Part shown: positions 10,469 through 21,088 of the stretch, piece by piece
How positions within the stretch are numbered: the stretch's first letter is position 1
Layout of the letters: each line of letters starts with the position of its first letter
Position numbers and translations under genes: made by a program
Notes under the pieces: generated by a model
Told to the model about the DNA's origin: nothing
The model's input: the letters and a program-made list of their open reading frames with translations, nothing else
The model's database searches: none
NCBI GenBank assembly: GCA_905182985.1
Contig: CAJJDN010000032.1
Span: 641,959-667,971, forward strand
DNA: 26,013 bases
DNA from: Paramecium sonneborni
Taxonomy: Eukaryota > Ciliophora > Oligohymenophorea > Peniculida > Parameciidae
Direction of reading: 5' to 3'

Positions 10469-10890
10469 AATATTTGAATTTCTAGAAATTATTGATTGAT
10501 TTTATTTAAATTGAATTTTAACTTTTTTTTTTATTACTTTTAATGTTGTATCTATTTTTATAAATATCAAGGATATCTCTTTTTAAACTAAACAGATTTG
10601 CTTTATTGAAAATTTATGTTCCTCTTTTATATTTGGAAAACCAATTATCTTCGTAAATTACTGTTAAAAAGTAAAATAGTTATTATTCATAGTAAAATAT
10701 CGATATACTTATTCAAATTTTAAAAGCTTTTGACTCTTTTTTGAATAAAATAAAACAGTTTTAGATTATTTAAATAATCACTAGGTATGTTTTAGATATA
10801 TTACTAATTTAAATAAATGTAAAGCATTCAATATAACTAAACATAAGAATAACTCCTTAATTATAATTTAATATTCATAATAAATTCGTA
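10469..10890. promoter_or_regulatory. Divergent intergenic region between channel and kinase genes
   Basis: A 422-bp AT-rich stretch separates the minus-strand channel start (10468) from the plus-strand kinase start (10891), so it must hold both promoters. Apart from the palindrome at 10477-10490 I see no recognisable element, and no coding frame of note. Confidence 0.5.
10477..10490. promoter_or_regulatory. 14-bp palindrome AATTTCTAGAAATT (HSE-like) upstream of channel start
   Basis: The perfect palindrome AATTTCTAGAAATT contains TTCnnGAA, the inverted-repeat core of a eukaryotic heat-shock element. It ends 8 nt before the channel start codon. The same palindrome occurs 8 nt before the arginine kinase start at 21089. 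The shared block extends to 22 bp with one mismatch, in opposite orientation relative to the two genes. Binding by HSF is only a suggestion from the core; the site is closer to the ATG than most promoters elsewhere, but ciliate 5' UTRs are short. Confidence 0.4.
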
Positions 10891-12345
10891 ATGAACTCCA
10901 TAAAACAAGACATTTATTTTAATTAGACAGATAATGCTCCTTTTTGGATTGAAACTCCTTAAAGCAATATAATTGTATAACAAGAAGATTTCTTTATAGT
11001 TTTAAGAAAAAATAATCTTAAAATGAAGAAACTAAAAATTGCTGAGCATTTAATAATATATTCAAAAACAGTAACATTTTTCTCATATTTAGAAATCCAT
11101 TAATTGTTTAAATTGTCAACTTGAAAAAGTTAAAAATTCTTTAGTTATTTAATAAGGTTTAAAAATTAGCAAATAAGGAAAATACCTAGAAATATTTGGT
11201 GATATAGATTAATTATTTGAACATTTAAAGAAATACTGCTTGTAAATAAATTTTTTATAGATTTATAAATTGTGTTCTGTTCTTGTGGAAAAAGAAAAGA
11301 AGAAAGTTTTTATTATATATAAAATATTTAGATTTATAAGATTCGACATAGAGTAACTAATGAAGAAAAAATAGCAAAAGTTTATGAATTTGATGGAAGA
11401 AATATCTAAATAATAAAGAAAGAAATTTAGATTCTTAGATTATTAAAGCATAAAAATATTGTTCAAATGGAAGAATTATTTAAAATAGATAATAGCCTTA
11501 TTTTAGTTTTTGATAATCTTGAAGGAGGTGAATTAGCTGAAAATTTATTAAAAAATCAATATTCTGAAGAGATCATTAGAATAATAATTAAACAAATATT
11601 ATAAGGCATAGCTTATTTACATGATTTGGGTATATTTCATAGAGATTTAAAACCTGAAAACATTTTATTTAAAAATAAAGAATAATTAGAATAATTATAA
11701 ATAATTGATTTTGCTCTTGCAGACTTTTAGAGTAATGAACATAAATATTTATTTACTCGATGTGGTACTCCAGGATATGTGGCTCCAGAAATACTTTAAG
11801 ATAAGAGATATTCATTGAATGTAGATATATTTAGTGTTGGTGTTATCCTATATATGTTATTGACTCAAAAGAATCCATTTATAAAAGAAAAAATAAATTA
11901 TGATCAAATAGTTACTGCTAATTATGATGGTCAAATAGATTTTTCTGAAATCAAATGCTCTATAGAATGCCTTGATTTATTAAAGAAATGTCTTAAAGTT
12001 GATCCACATAAAAGAATTTCAGCAAAAGATGCTTTAAATCATCCTTTTATATTAGGAATTTTATCAACTGAGTAGAGTTAATTTAGAATAAAAACTTTAG
12101 GTCATCTTTAAAAATAATCATCGAATGGATCTCTTAGAAAAATCATTCATATAGGTAGTATAGATAGTCCAAGATATTCTTAAAAATAGACTATAAAATC
12201 ACTTCATTCAGAAAGTCCTATTGATACTACTTCAGATAGTCCTGGTACACCTAAATCAGCTAGAACTGAAAATAGAACTTTAAATTTTAAATTGTAAAAA
12301 TAGCAACAATGGAATTCTTTTCGTGTTTCAAAATTTAAAAAATGA
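10891..12345 (+). CDS. PH-like plus Ser/Thr kinase-fold protein with degenerate ATP loop, 468 aa
   Basis: ATG 10891, introns 11071-11092 (22 nt) and 11306-11331 (26 nt), TGA 12343-12345, giving exactly 469 codons. Residues about 32-115 form a PH-like region (ending YLEIFGDIDQLFEHLKKYCL) as in a family of Paramecium CAMK-like kinases. The kinase fold covers about 118-372: VAIK-type Lys147 in KIAKVY, alphaC Glu in KKEIQIL, catalytic HRDLKPEN with Asp236, GTPGYVAPE, VDIFSVGVILY and DPHKRIS. Two motifs are abnormal. The glycine-rich loop, expected LGxGGFGxVYK, reads LVEKEKKKIYK (124-134), losing every glycine. DFG reads DFA (257-259). The C-terminal tail has Ser-Pro/Thr-Pro sites (SPIDTTSDSPGTPKS). 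With VAIK, HRD and DF-Asp kept, weak activity is conceivable, but the loop argues for a pseudokinase. It converges on the paralogue-like gene at 12392. Confidence 0.88.
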
Positions 12346-12391
12346 AAATACAAATTTATTTTTATGTTTTAATTAAATCAAATTGTTAAAA

Positions 12392-14013
12392 TCAATTTTT
12401 AAAAATAGATTTTTTCATCTATTATCTTCCTTATTTAATTTCATCACTTAATGGACTTTATTAATTTGGAGAATTTCCACTTGATTTTTACTAAAAAGAA
12501 ATCTATTTTTTAAATAATTTAATTGTGCTTCCATCTGGACTGAAATTATTACTTTAAGTTCTAATACGAAAACTAGAATTTTATCTTTAAATTTTATTAA
12601 TCTAAGGAGTTTAAGGACTCAGAGGACTTACATCTTAAGAGCATGTATACTAATTATTTAACTTAGTTTTTTGCTAATTATTTTTTAAAGTTAATTATCT
12701 TAACTTTTAACTTGCTTTAAATTCCATCACTTCTGATAATCTCTCTTTTTTAAACCATTAATGATTTAAAGCTATTTGAGAGCTCATTCTTTCATTAGGA
12801 CTTTCATTTAATATACCTTATATAAAATTGAGACCTTCATCACTTAAAAATAATTTTGAAAAGTCAATATCACATTATAAATTTGATTCTATAATATTTT
12901 ATTAATTATTCCCTTAAAATGGAGTTTTTCCACATAAAGAGTAATACATAACAATTCCAGCACTAAATACATCAACTCTTTAATCATAATATTCATTTCT
13001 TAATATTTCTGGAGCTGTATAACCAGGTGTACCACATCTTTATTTTAAATATTCAGGAATCTATTATTCATTATCAGAGTCCTCTGTCGAACTAAATATT
13101 TATTAAACTATTTCAGCTGATCCAAATGAACTTATAGTTGGATTATCTAAATTTCCATTTAATCCAAGCCAAATGTTATCTGGTTTTATATCTCTATGCA
13201 TAATATTTTTTGAATGAAGATATGCTAATCCTTTGAAAATTTTAAACATTAATTTCTGTGACTTTTCTTCTGATAGTACAGGAAATTTTTATAAATAATT
13301 ATTTAATGTTCCTCCCAAAGTTAATTCTGTTATTACAATAATCTAATCGGAACTTTCAAAAACTTCATAAAACTGTTGCAAATATTCATTATTGATTCTT
13401 CTTTGAATATATATTTATTTTTCTAATGAGGCTTCTATTTAAGAGTTTAATTAATTTTTACAATAAATTATACCTTAATAATCTCGATTTCCCTCTATTT
13501 TCTTAACTCTAAAAGCCTAAATTTAGAATTAAATTATACATCTTATGAAATTTACTTAAACAATTCATAATGTTTTTTAAAATCTAATTAAATTGTAAAT
13601 CTTTTAATAATAGGTAGTAAACGTAAAACATCACCAAATATAATTATTTCATCAAAACATTTTATTAATTTTATTCCTTCCCCAAATTATTCATTTTTTA
13701 TGATTTCAAGAATTGAATTTTCATAATCTAACCAGCAAATATCACCCTGATTATAAAAATAGTCAAATACATTTTTTTTAGTGTTCCTCATTATATTTTA
13801 CCATATCATCAAATGTTTTTTCTTTGGTAAATTTTGTTTGCTCAGCAAAATTACATCAATTTGTAATTCGAATTCCCCTTATATTTTAGGAATTTTTCTT
13901 CTGCTCCATTCCATTCGAACAAATTTTCTCTAAAAAAAACTTTTTCTGTGAGATGCTTCGTATTCGATTTTATTTTAAATCAAATCAATATTTTTTTTTG
14001 GTTATCTTTACAT
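12392..14013 (-). CDS. PH-like plus pseudokinase, convergent partner, about 532 aa
   Basis: With ATG 14013, one intron at 13517-13539 (23 nt, TAG) and TGA 12392-12394, the frame is 533 codons. The start is uncertain: in-frame ATGs lie at 14058 and 13914. Residues about 45-145 resemble the same PH-like module (LLSKQNLPKKKHLMI, EIIIFGDVLRLLP). The kinase fold starts near 150. The glycine loop reads ISQDAFRVKK, with all three glycines replaced. A VAIK-like Lys178 survives in IIYCKN. The alphaC Glu position is Gln192 (codon TAA) in KQIYIQ. The catalytic loop HRDIKPDN (Asp267) and GTPGYTAPE are intact. DFG is SFG (288-290), so the Mg-binding Asp is gone. The tail (about 420-532) is Gln/Ser-rich with SPLSPQTP. 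Loss of three ATP/Mg elements makes catalysis unlikely, and a scaffold or allosteric role is inferred. Stop codons of the two kinase genes are 46 bp apart. Confidence 0.87.
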
Positions 14014-14058
14014 AAATTATATTTTATTTTAAATAATATTATCAAGAATTTCAACCAT

Positions 14059-15217
14059 TACTAATGAAGAATAATTAATATTATCAATTTTATTTAATTT
14101 TTAATACTAAAACTTAAACCTAAATAACTTGTTTAAAATCTTATTAAAATTAAACAAATTGATAAACTATCATACAATTAGTTTCAATCATAATATTGGT
14201 TACATATATTGGTAGATATTATATTTACAAACATAAAATACTTAATTTACTCTATATTATTGAATTGAAAAATTTTCATCTAAATATTTTATACATAATC
14301 TATGTTAATCTTCATATTTGCTTTAATACTTTGTATAAATTTTTGTAAGCTTAATTTAGATTTAATTTTGGATAATTAAATTACTAATTTTTCATTTGTA
14401 CTTATTTTTAATTTAAACTATTTAATTATAATATTTAAAATCAGTGTTATAAATTATTATTACACTAGAGGATTGATAGTTGTTAAAAATATTACTAATT
14501 TCTAAATGACAACAAAATACTATAAATAAAAATCTGTTATTTGATTAATTCTATTTATGCAATTGTTAATTTAATTAATAAATAATATATTGATTGTTGA
14601 TTTAAGGATTAATTGACACTATTCTTATATTACAGTTTAAAAAATTTATTTTACCGATTCTGTTTGATTTTTAGATTAATTCTTTGAAAGAATTAATAGG
14701 TAAAACAACCTATTTTATTCTTTTTTTTCGTTTTCGACATCCATTTAAAGAGTTCTAATCAAAAAAATACTTTGATTCTTATTTTTATTTGATTGGAATT
14801 CCAATAATTTATATTTTTAATTCGTATATTTAAAAGATATCAAGTAATTATATAATTTTAATGAATAAATGGATTTTCGAATAGAATTTTGTAGAGTATC
14901 TAGTGAAATTTTTTAAAGGTTAATCAAGCAAAAGATTAGATTTTTTTTTGATTAGGATTGATAAATAAAAAAATTGAATTATAATTTAAAAATTTTTATT
15001 CTATTAAACTTATCCTTTTGTAAATTTATGACAAATAAAAAGCAAAAACTAGAGGATAATTTATGTTTTTAAAAATCTTGATGACAATTTGTAATGTTGA
15101 CTTAGGAAGTATTAAAATTGATAATATTTTAATTTATTTATAAGTTTTCTGAGCCTTGTTAATTAAATATGCTCTTAATTAGTTAAAGTGCAATTAAAAA
15201 TAAAAAAAAAAATTTTT
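14059..15217. other. AT-rich intergenic region, 1.16 kb
   Basis: A long intergenic stretch between divergent genes. Ciliate-code frames here are short or of simple A/T composition, and none reads like protein. Two adjacent inverted repeats lie at 14675-14714. A T-rich run occurs near 14720 and a poly-A/T tract just before the next ATG (15218). No RNA gene recognised. Confidence 0.5.
14675..14714. repeat. Two adjacent short inverted repeats
   Basis: Arms of 11 bp (ATTAATTCTTT / AAAGAATTAAT) separated by one base at 14675-14697, directly followed by a 7-bp inverted repeat AATAGGT / ACCTATT with a 6-nt spacer at 14695-14714. Such structures can arise by chance in AT-rich DNA, and no function is claimed. 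Confidence 0.4.
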
Positions 15218-16055
15218 ATGTAGGATGTCCCTTGTCTACAAGTTGTTGAAGGAATTGATGGAGATTATGGTTTTATTGGTTTTCCTCATCATTTAGGTGC
15301 AAAAAAAAAAAAAAGGGACAATTTAGGATAAGATCATGGACTGCTGAATTATTAGTAATTTTATTGTCCTCGTTATGGTAATATCCATATTGATGATGAC
15401 TAACATTTAGAAAACATTTTTAGAAAAATTGAATTTAAAGGTGTAAATTGCATATAATAAGAATCATATACCAATAGTAATAGGTGGATCAAAGGATTGT
15501 GTATTTGGTATTTTAAGTGATGAATTACATGTGATTTCAAAATATCATATTCCTGATATTTAGATTCCATATGATGAGAATAAATCAAGTATAAATTTAG
15601 GTTTAAAAGCATCAAAAAATAAGATTTCGATAATTTATTTTGGATATGATAATAGCAGACTAAATTAAGATGAGCAAAATCATATAAATGCAATGGATTT
15701 AGTTTATAGAAAATAAGATAGCTTTAAAAGACTTTTCATAAAGATTTAAAATCTCAAGCAAAATAGGCTGGAATAATGTTTAATTAAATACTTAAAAATC
15801 TTTAAGGAAAAAGAATTCATGTTTCTATTTCTTTAGAAGCTATTGATGTATATTCTTTTTACTAAAAATAGTCTGCTTTCTGTCCTGGAGTAGGTAGGTC
15901 TTGTGAATTTGGAAATAGTGTATTTAGCAGGTAAACATACTATAAGTTTGGATATTACAGATTATAATCCAACAATTGAGGATTATGGAACAGGATTTTT
16001 ACTAGGAAATCTCATCTATTATTATATTTTATCAAAAGGAAAAAATATAAATTGA
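15218..16055 (+). CDS. Arginase/agmatinase-fold protein, metal ligands lost, about 257 aa
   Basis: ATG 15218 to TGA 16053-16055. Three introns are proposed: 15443-15461 (19 nt, ends AAG), 15702-15721 (20 nt) and 15894-15918 (25 nt). They give 258 codons. Family landmarks appear in order: GFIGFPHHLGA (18-28), HIPIVIGGSKDCVFG (77-91, in place of PxVxGGDHS), IHVSISLEAID (187-197, in place of SFDIDALD), CPGV (209-212) and ISLDITDYNPTIEDYGTG (221-238), matching the C-terminal E-x-NP block. The arginase ligands are mostly missing: GGDHS has become GGSKD, no DAHxD motif is seen, and SFDID is SLEAI. The third intron overlaps codons that look like family sequence (GLVNLEIVYLAGK), so a frameshift with pseudogenisation is the alternative. 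About 20 residues fewer than usual lie between CPGV and the last block. Hydrolase activity is unlikely. Confidence 0.6.
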
Positions 16056-16099
16056 TACTAATGTATTAATTACAAATACTATTATAATTATATATAAAA

Positions 16100-17235
16100 G
16101 AATTAATATTTTGATTAAAGTGGAATACCAAGTAATAACAGCTCTTTTGATTTCTGATAATGAAGATATTGTCTAGAGATTGTAAATTGGAGGATTTCTA
16201 TCTGGATTATGCTAAGTTAAATATCTACTTCTTAAAAAAGATGTCAAAGTCATCATAATTTGCCGAGCTAATAGTAATTGTAATGGAACTCAAAAATTTT
16301 TAAATCAAGACTCCAAGGATATTTTTATGGAATTTAAATGTATCAATGAACTATATTTTAATAGTGCATCTTGAAAAAAAGAAAATAATTCATTGATATG
16401 AAATTTTTTAAAACCAGAGCTTTTGGAATGACACCTAAGTTCCCTAAATAATTTTACATTACCTTACATATGTTTGGAAAGAGAAGGTACCTTTTCTATT
16501 TCTCAAAAATTTTTTCCAGTTTCAATTAATTTTTGTGCAAAAATCAATAATAAGGATATTATCATAAATATTACCAAATAGTAGGTTCAAAAAAAAAAGG
16601 TTATATTAATACCTTAATTGACAAATCTACCATCATAAAATATGCTTCATTATGGAGTTGATTTTCTTTAAAAATTTAGGGTTTGTAGAATTGAAAAGGT
16701 TAGTTATGCTCCTACAACTTGTGGACAATAATTGTAAAGATTTATGTATTGAAAATAAGATATGCTTATATTGTGAAATATCATACACCAGCCCTCAAAA
16801 TTTTAATATAAATTTTAGTTAAAGAGTCAAATCAATGAATAATAAATAATTTCTTGAATATGTACAAGTAGATAATGAAATTTTAGCAATTATGAATATT
16901 TAATGTAAAATATAATATTTAATTACTCTCTATGTAACAATAATCATTAAATTTTGCTAGGCGATAAATGCTAAATTTCAGAATGCAAGAAGTGCTAGAC
17001 TATATTTGAATTCATATACAAGATTATATATCAGTTTTCAAATAATCCAACAGCTTAATATTTATTAATCCATTTATTTCTAAATATTTTAAAACATTTA
17101 TATAGATGAACTTTTTTAATGTTCAGAATTTATTCATCTCATTTATTCTTAAAAATTAGCCTGTTTGATAAAAACTGATAAAGATGTTATTTATTAGTAG
17201 AAATGATATTTATTAACATATTTGATAATAATTAT
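16100..17235 (+). pseudogene. Broken Cys-containing coding region upstream of the RING gene
   Basis: One plus-strand frame reads like protein from about 16120 (VEYQVITALLISDNEDI, RLQIGGFLSGLC, VKVIIICRANSNC). It continues in the same frame past three TGAs around 16370-16435 into another good stretch (LPYICLEREGTFSISQKFFP, YGVDFLQKFRVCRIEKVSY). A frameshift near 16730 leads to a Cys-rich piece (NCKDLCIENKICLYCEISY). A later frame, near 16960, has CQISECKKC. I found no introns that remove the TGAs. The Cys-pair spacing suggests zinc-binding modules. It may be the decayed N-terminal half of, or a paralogue next to, the RING gene that begins at 17240. Product unknown. Confidence 0.4.
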
Positions 17236-17239
17236 TTAA

Positions 17240-18931
17240 ATGAATATAGTTTTAATAGCTTTTTCATAAGATTAATAAATAAAGACAGCTGAAAAATATT
17301 AGTTTACTTCAAAATGCTTAGTAACAAATGATATCTACGAACAATAAAAGCAATTATGGCAATTTGATAAAGCAGTGATCATTCTTGATAAACTATCTTT
17401 TAATTTGTCTGCAGAATATAAGTTCGAACATCTTACAAATAATTTAGAACCTAATTTTTCAATATTTAGAACTTTAAAATTGTTAGGGTAAATTGTTTGT
17501 ATTTATTTTAGCTATCAATAAGTTTTAGTTTCTTTAGAATAAATAAAATTATAAAAATACAAACAAGCAATTACATAATTAGAGCAATCTATTTTATCTA
17601 TATTTAATGATAATGAAAGAATAAGCGAGGATGAAAGAAATGTCTTTTCTCTTAAAAATCCAGAATTAAAAATAGTATAGAATTGTGAATCTGATGAAAT
17701 TTAAAAATTCTTTCACAATGAAATTAATTTAACTTAAAAATTGATATTTTCGACAGAATGTATCGTTGTGAGACATGATGAAGAATTTCATGTTTTAAAA
17801 GTTCTTTAAGGTTCTTTATATGTAGGATAGCTATTAAAATCGACCTAAACAATGTCTTGGATTAAATAAATAAATGTAAGTACAACTGGAGAAAGTAATA
17901 AATATAATTAAAGATAGTTTCTGTTAAATTTGAAGATAACAAAAAATTGGAAGGAGTGTTATGCAGTTATTAACATTGTCCAGATGAAATAATTAAATTA
18001 GAAGTTGAGATTTAATTAGCAGAAATTCCAATTTTACCTTTAAGAGATGTTTTTAGAAAAATGGGCTAAGTTAAAATGATATTTGGTAATTAGGAATTTG
18101 AAATATAAAATACTAATAAAAATTCTATTGAGTTTCTAGGTATCAAAACTAAAAATGGGAATTTAATTGAAAATTCAAAACATATTGATTTTCGTTAATG
18201 TCAATTAAGTCTATAAATTATTAATTAAGCATCATTGAAGTTTTTAAACCTAACATCAAAGCCTATTTTATTGTAATTTGATATTCTATATTAGTTTCAT
18301 TAATTCATATCAAACAATTGTTTTTTATGGATAAATTTCTAAGATTATTGAAAAGAAAAATAAAAAAGTTGATTTAAATTAATATTTTCCGATTTAAAAA
18401 TTCAAATTCACTTAAAATATGATTTTTAGATAGAATGAAGATTTAAGATACTTTTGCAGGATTTGTAAAGCAAAAAAAATAAATAGAGTTTTAAAGGAAT
18501 GTGGTCATTTAAGATATTGTAATGATTGTGTAGATTTTTGTCTTGAATCTAAAGAGTGCTATTATTGTACGAAATCTCTAACTAAAACCTACCCCATTTC
18601 AGTTATATATTTGGATGAGAAAATATTTATAGACTTATAAGATGGGAAAAAATAGTTTTAATAGTTTACTTCTAAATAAATTATTGAGGAAAACCAAATT
18701 TCTTCTTATTTGAAATTAATTTATAAATAACAAAAGGATGGTTTTTTAGATTTTTAGACAATTTACTGCAACCTGTGTGATTATTCTATGAACAAAAATT
18801 TCAACTGTTGTTCAAATAATCATATAATATTAACATGTGAGAAATGTATTCCAACCGTTTGTTTAGAATGCTAAGATTAAATTAGCTTCTCATATAAGAT
18901 TGATTATGAATTTTTAGAAGATTTACATTGA
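17240..18931 (+). CDS. RING-type zinc-finger protein (putative E3 ubiquitin ligase), 535 aa
   Basis: ATG 17240 with introns 17488-17511 (24 nt), 17880-17917 (38 nt) and 18273-18294 (22 nt), all GT...TAG, joins four exons into 536 codons ending at TGA 18929-18931. Residues 1-375 have no domain that I recognise and mix Gln/Lys-rich helices with beta-like stretches. At about 378-415 a RING-like finger reads CRIC-x11-CGHLRYCNDC followed by CYYC, close to the compact RINGs of E3 ligases. A second Cys cluster at about 482-516 (CNLC, NCC, CEKC, CLEC) could be another zinc module. The C-terminus ends shortly after. An E3 role is inferred only from the RING. The start could lie further upstream if the broken region before it belongs to the same gene. 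The 38-nt intron is longer than the others here. Confidence 0.7.
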
Positions 18932-19468
18932 ATATTTGGGTTATGCCCACTATTTTAAGAATTTTTTTCTAATATTAATAGTTTTTTTCTTAAGAAAAAA
19001 AATATTTTGTTTTCTTAGCAATTATAAACTTTAAGAAATAATTTAAAAAAAATCTTCAATATGAATTTTAATACTTATAAAATTTATTTTTTCATTACAT
19101 TACAATTTATTCAACTAAATTCTACTGTTTTGATATTTAATTCTTAAATAATTTGATTTTATAATATAAATCATGATTTTAGAGGTTTAATCTATAAAAA
19201 TATTAAAGATAATAGTAAATTTTGAAAAAAAGGTAAACACTTTTAGTGTCCAAAAAAGTCAAATTATGATCATTTATGCTTATAAATGAATAAATTATGA
19301 TTCTCAATTAATTGATTCTGTTTGGCATGTTCTTATCTATTAGGTTCACTAAAATGTATCACTTAAATAATAATTACGTTTTTTTAAGATTAGCCTGATG
19401 AAAGATACTTTCCTTAAAATTCTTTCTATGCAAAGACATGAAAGTCATTGCATGTTTCTTCAAAATGA
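18932..19468. other. AT-rich intergenic region
   Basis: About 540 bp between the RING gene and a convergent minus-strand hypothetical gene. No convincing frame in either direction; poly-A/T runs only. Confidence 0.45.
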
Positions 19469-20108
19469 TCAAATTTACTATTTTTTTTTTATAAATTACA
19501 ACGATATTATTTATTCCATACATTCGCTATATTTTTAATAGGACATTAGGAATGGGCTGATTAAAGATTTTTAAATAAAGTTTAATTTTCCAAATAATTT
19601 TTATGCTTACTTATCTTTTTAACTGATAAAATCAATGATTATTTCGCTGGAATTTTTAAGCTCAAACTTTTTTAAATTTCTTTCATTTAAAGTTTTAACT
19701 AACAATCCAAATCTTAAACTAAAGTAATTAGAACTTATCAATTTACTATCAGATATTTTTATTACATAATTTAGATTATGAATTTGTTGATTACCTTTAG
19801 GGTAAAGATGAGTATAATTACATTTAGAAATCAAGAATACATTATTAATGGATATCAAATCGATGATAAAAAGTGATTCATCTGTTTTGTATGAATCTGA
19901 AATTCTATAAGTATCAAAATTTTCTAAATTATTTATATCATTTAATTGAAGTATTAGTTAAACTTTACGATGTAAAAATTTTATATTTCAATTTATAAAT
20001 AATAATTTTCAAAAATAGTAAGCTTTTTGAAAATAATATGTTTATGTTTCTTGAACACCAATAGATTAACAAAATTTCAGGACTGATTGTAATTCTTGAA
20101 TTAAACAT
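19469..20108 (-). CDS. Hypothetical protein, frame-disrupted or with an unrecognised intron
   Basis: A minus-strand frame with normal-looking composition runs to TGA 19469-19471. It includes the phrases KTDESLFIIDLISINNV, FLISKCNYTHLYPKGNQQ and SLRFGLLVKTLNERN. Upstream in a different frame, ATG 20108 opens MFNSRITISPEILLIYW... and stays open for about 55 codons. An unusually long intron of 64 nt (about 19900-19963, ending TAG) would join the two frames; otherwise there is a frameshift. No homology recognised and no TM or motif identified. It could be a decaying gene. Confidence 0.35.
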
Positions 20109-21088
20109 ATTAAAATCCTTTATTAAAAAATATATAAGCCAATGTAATTATGTTATAGTTTCGTTGATTTGGAAATAAAACTTTAATTTTTTTCATGATG
20201 ATTTTTTTGTTTGTCTTCTCATATAAAATTAAAAATTTTTTATTTAAAACAGAAAAAAAAAGTAAAATAAAATTAGAAAATTAAATCTGTTATTAAAACT
20301 ACCAATTGTTTTATCAGAAAGCAATTATATTTGGAAAAAATTTTTGGGCCTGATAGATAATTAGGAATTTTAATTTTTTAGCTTTAAATTAGGAAATTTT
20401 ATCATTTGACAATTATTTGAGAAATTAAAAATAATGGATTTTGAATCCATGTTATTAAAGAAGGTTTTTCCTAAAATTTAAGAATTTTGGCAAAATTGGA
20501 AATAAAAAGTTTTTCTTCAAAAAAAGAATTTTTAATTGACAAAATTCATCTTTTTTGAAAAATGATAGATTAGTTATGTTTGAGTTATATTGGGAAGTTT
20601 TATTTGAAATTTGAACAATTGTAATAACGAAGGCTCTATTTCTTGCAGTTTAAGTTTCATAAAAACAAGAAATAGTGATATATTTGATATGATAAATATG
20701 AGTATATATATTCAAGTTATGTGATTATTATATTTTGTTTCTAAAATTTTACTTGGAAACTCTAATGATTTGACGGTTGGTGCTATTTGATGGTATTTTT
20801 TATTCTTACAAATAAGGAAACTTAAAAATGAAGATGGAGAAGAAAACACAATTCATAAAGTAAAACTTTCAAAGCTATTGATTCTTTGATTTAAATTTAT
20901 TTAAAGTAATATTAATTATTATATAATCTGTAGTCTGAGAAGATAATATCTCTTAGACAATCTTTAAAATTTTATATAAAATAATTAAGAAAATATTTTA
21001 AATGGAAATTGTATGACGTGTCGAATAATCATCGCAAAATTTGCTATTTATCAGATAAAATATTCGAATTTCTAGAAATTAAATTAAC
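20109..21088. other. AT-rich intergenic region, about 1 kb
   Basis: Between divergent genes. No frame reads like protein. A tRNA-like anticodon hairpin at 20434-20450 was considered and rejected. The only clear element is the palindrome at 21067-21080 near the kinase start. Confidence 0.45.
21067..21080. promoter_or_regulatory. 14-bp palindrome AATTTCTAGAAATT (HSE-like) upstream of arginine kinase
   Basis: Identical to the palindrome at 10477-10490 and, like it, ends exactly 8 nt before the start codon. The core TTCTAGAA fits the TTCnnGAA heat-shock-element pattern. On the minus strand here the match extends another eight bases with one mismatch (CGAATATT against CAAATATT). Confidence 0.4.

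Noticed and set aside
14675..14714. Inverted repeats as a transcription terminator or internal eliminated sequence end
   Set aside because: No associated gene end, and no TA-bounded TAYAG-type termini in a matching pair were recognised. AT-rich DNA gives such palindromes by chance.
15400..15693. 97-aa minus-strand ORF
   Set aside because: Antisense shadow of the arginase-like gene, whose plus-strand frames carry recognisable family motifs.
20434..20450. Hairpin with 5-bp stem and 7-nt loop TTTTGAA, like a tRNA-Gln(UUG) anticodon arm
   Set aside because: No TpsiC arm, D arm or acceptor stem can be formed at the right distances, so it is taken as a chance hairpin.
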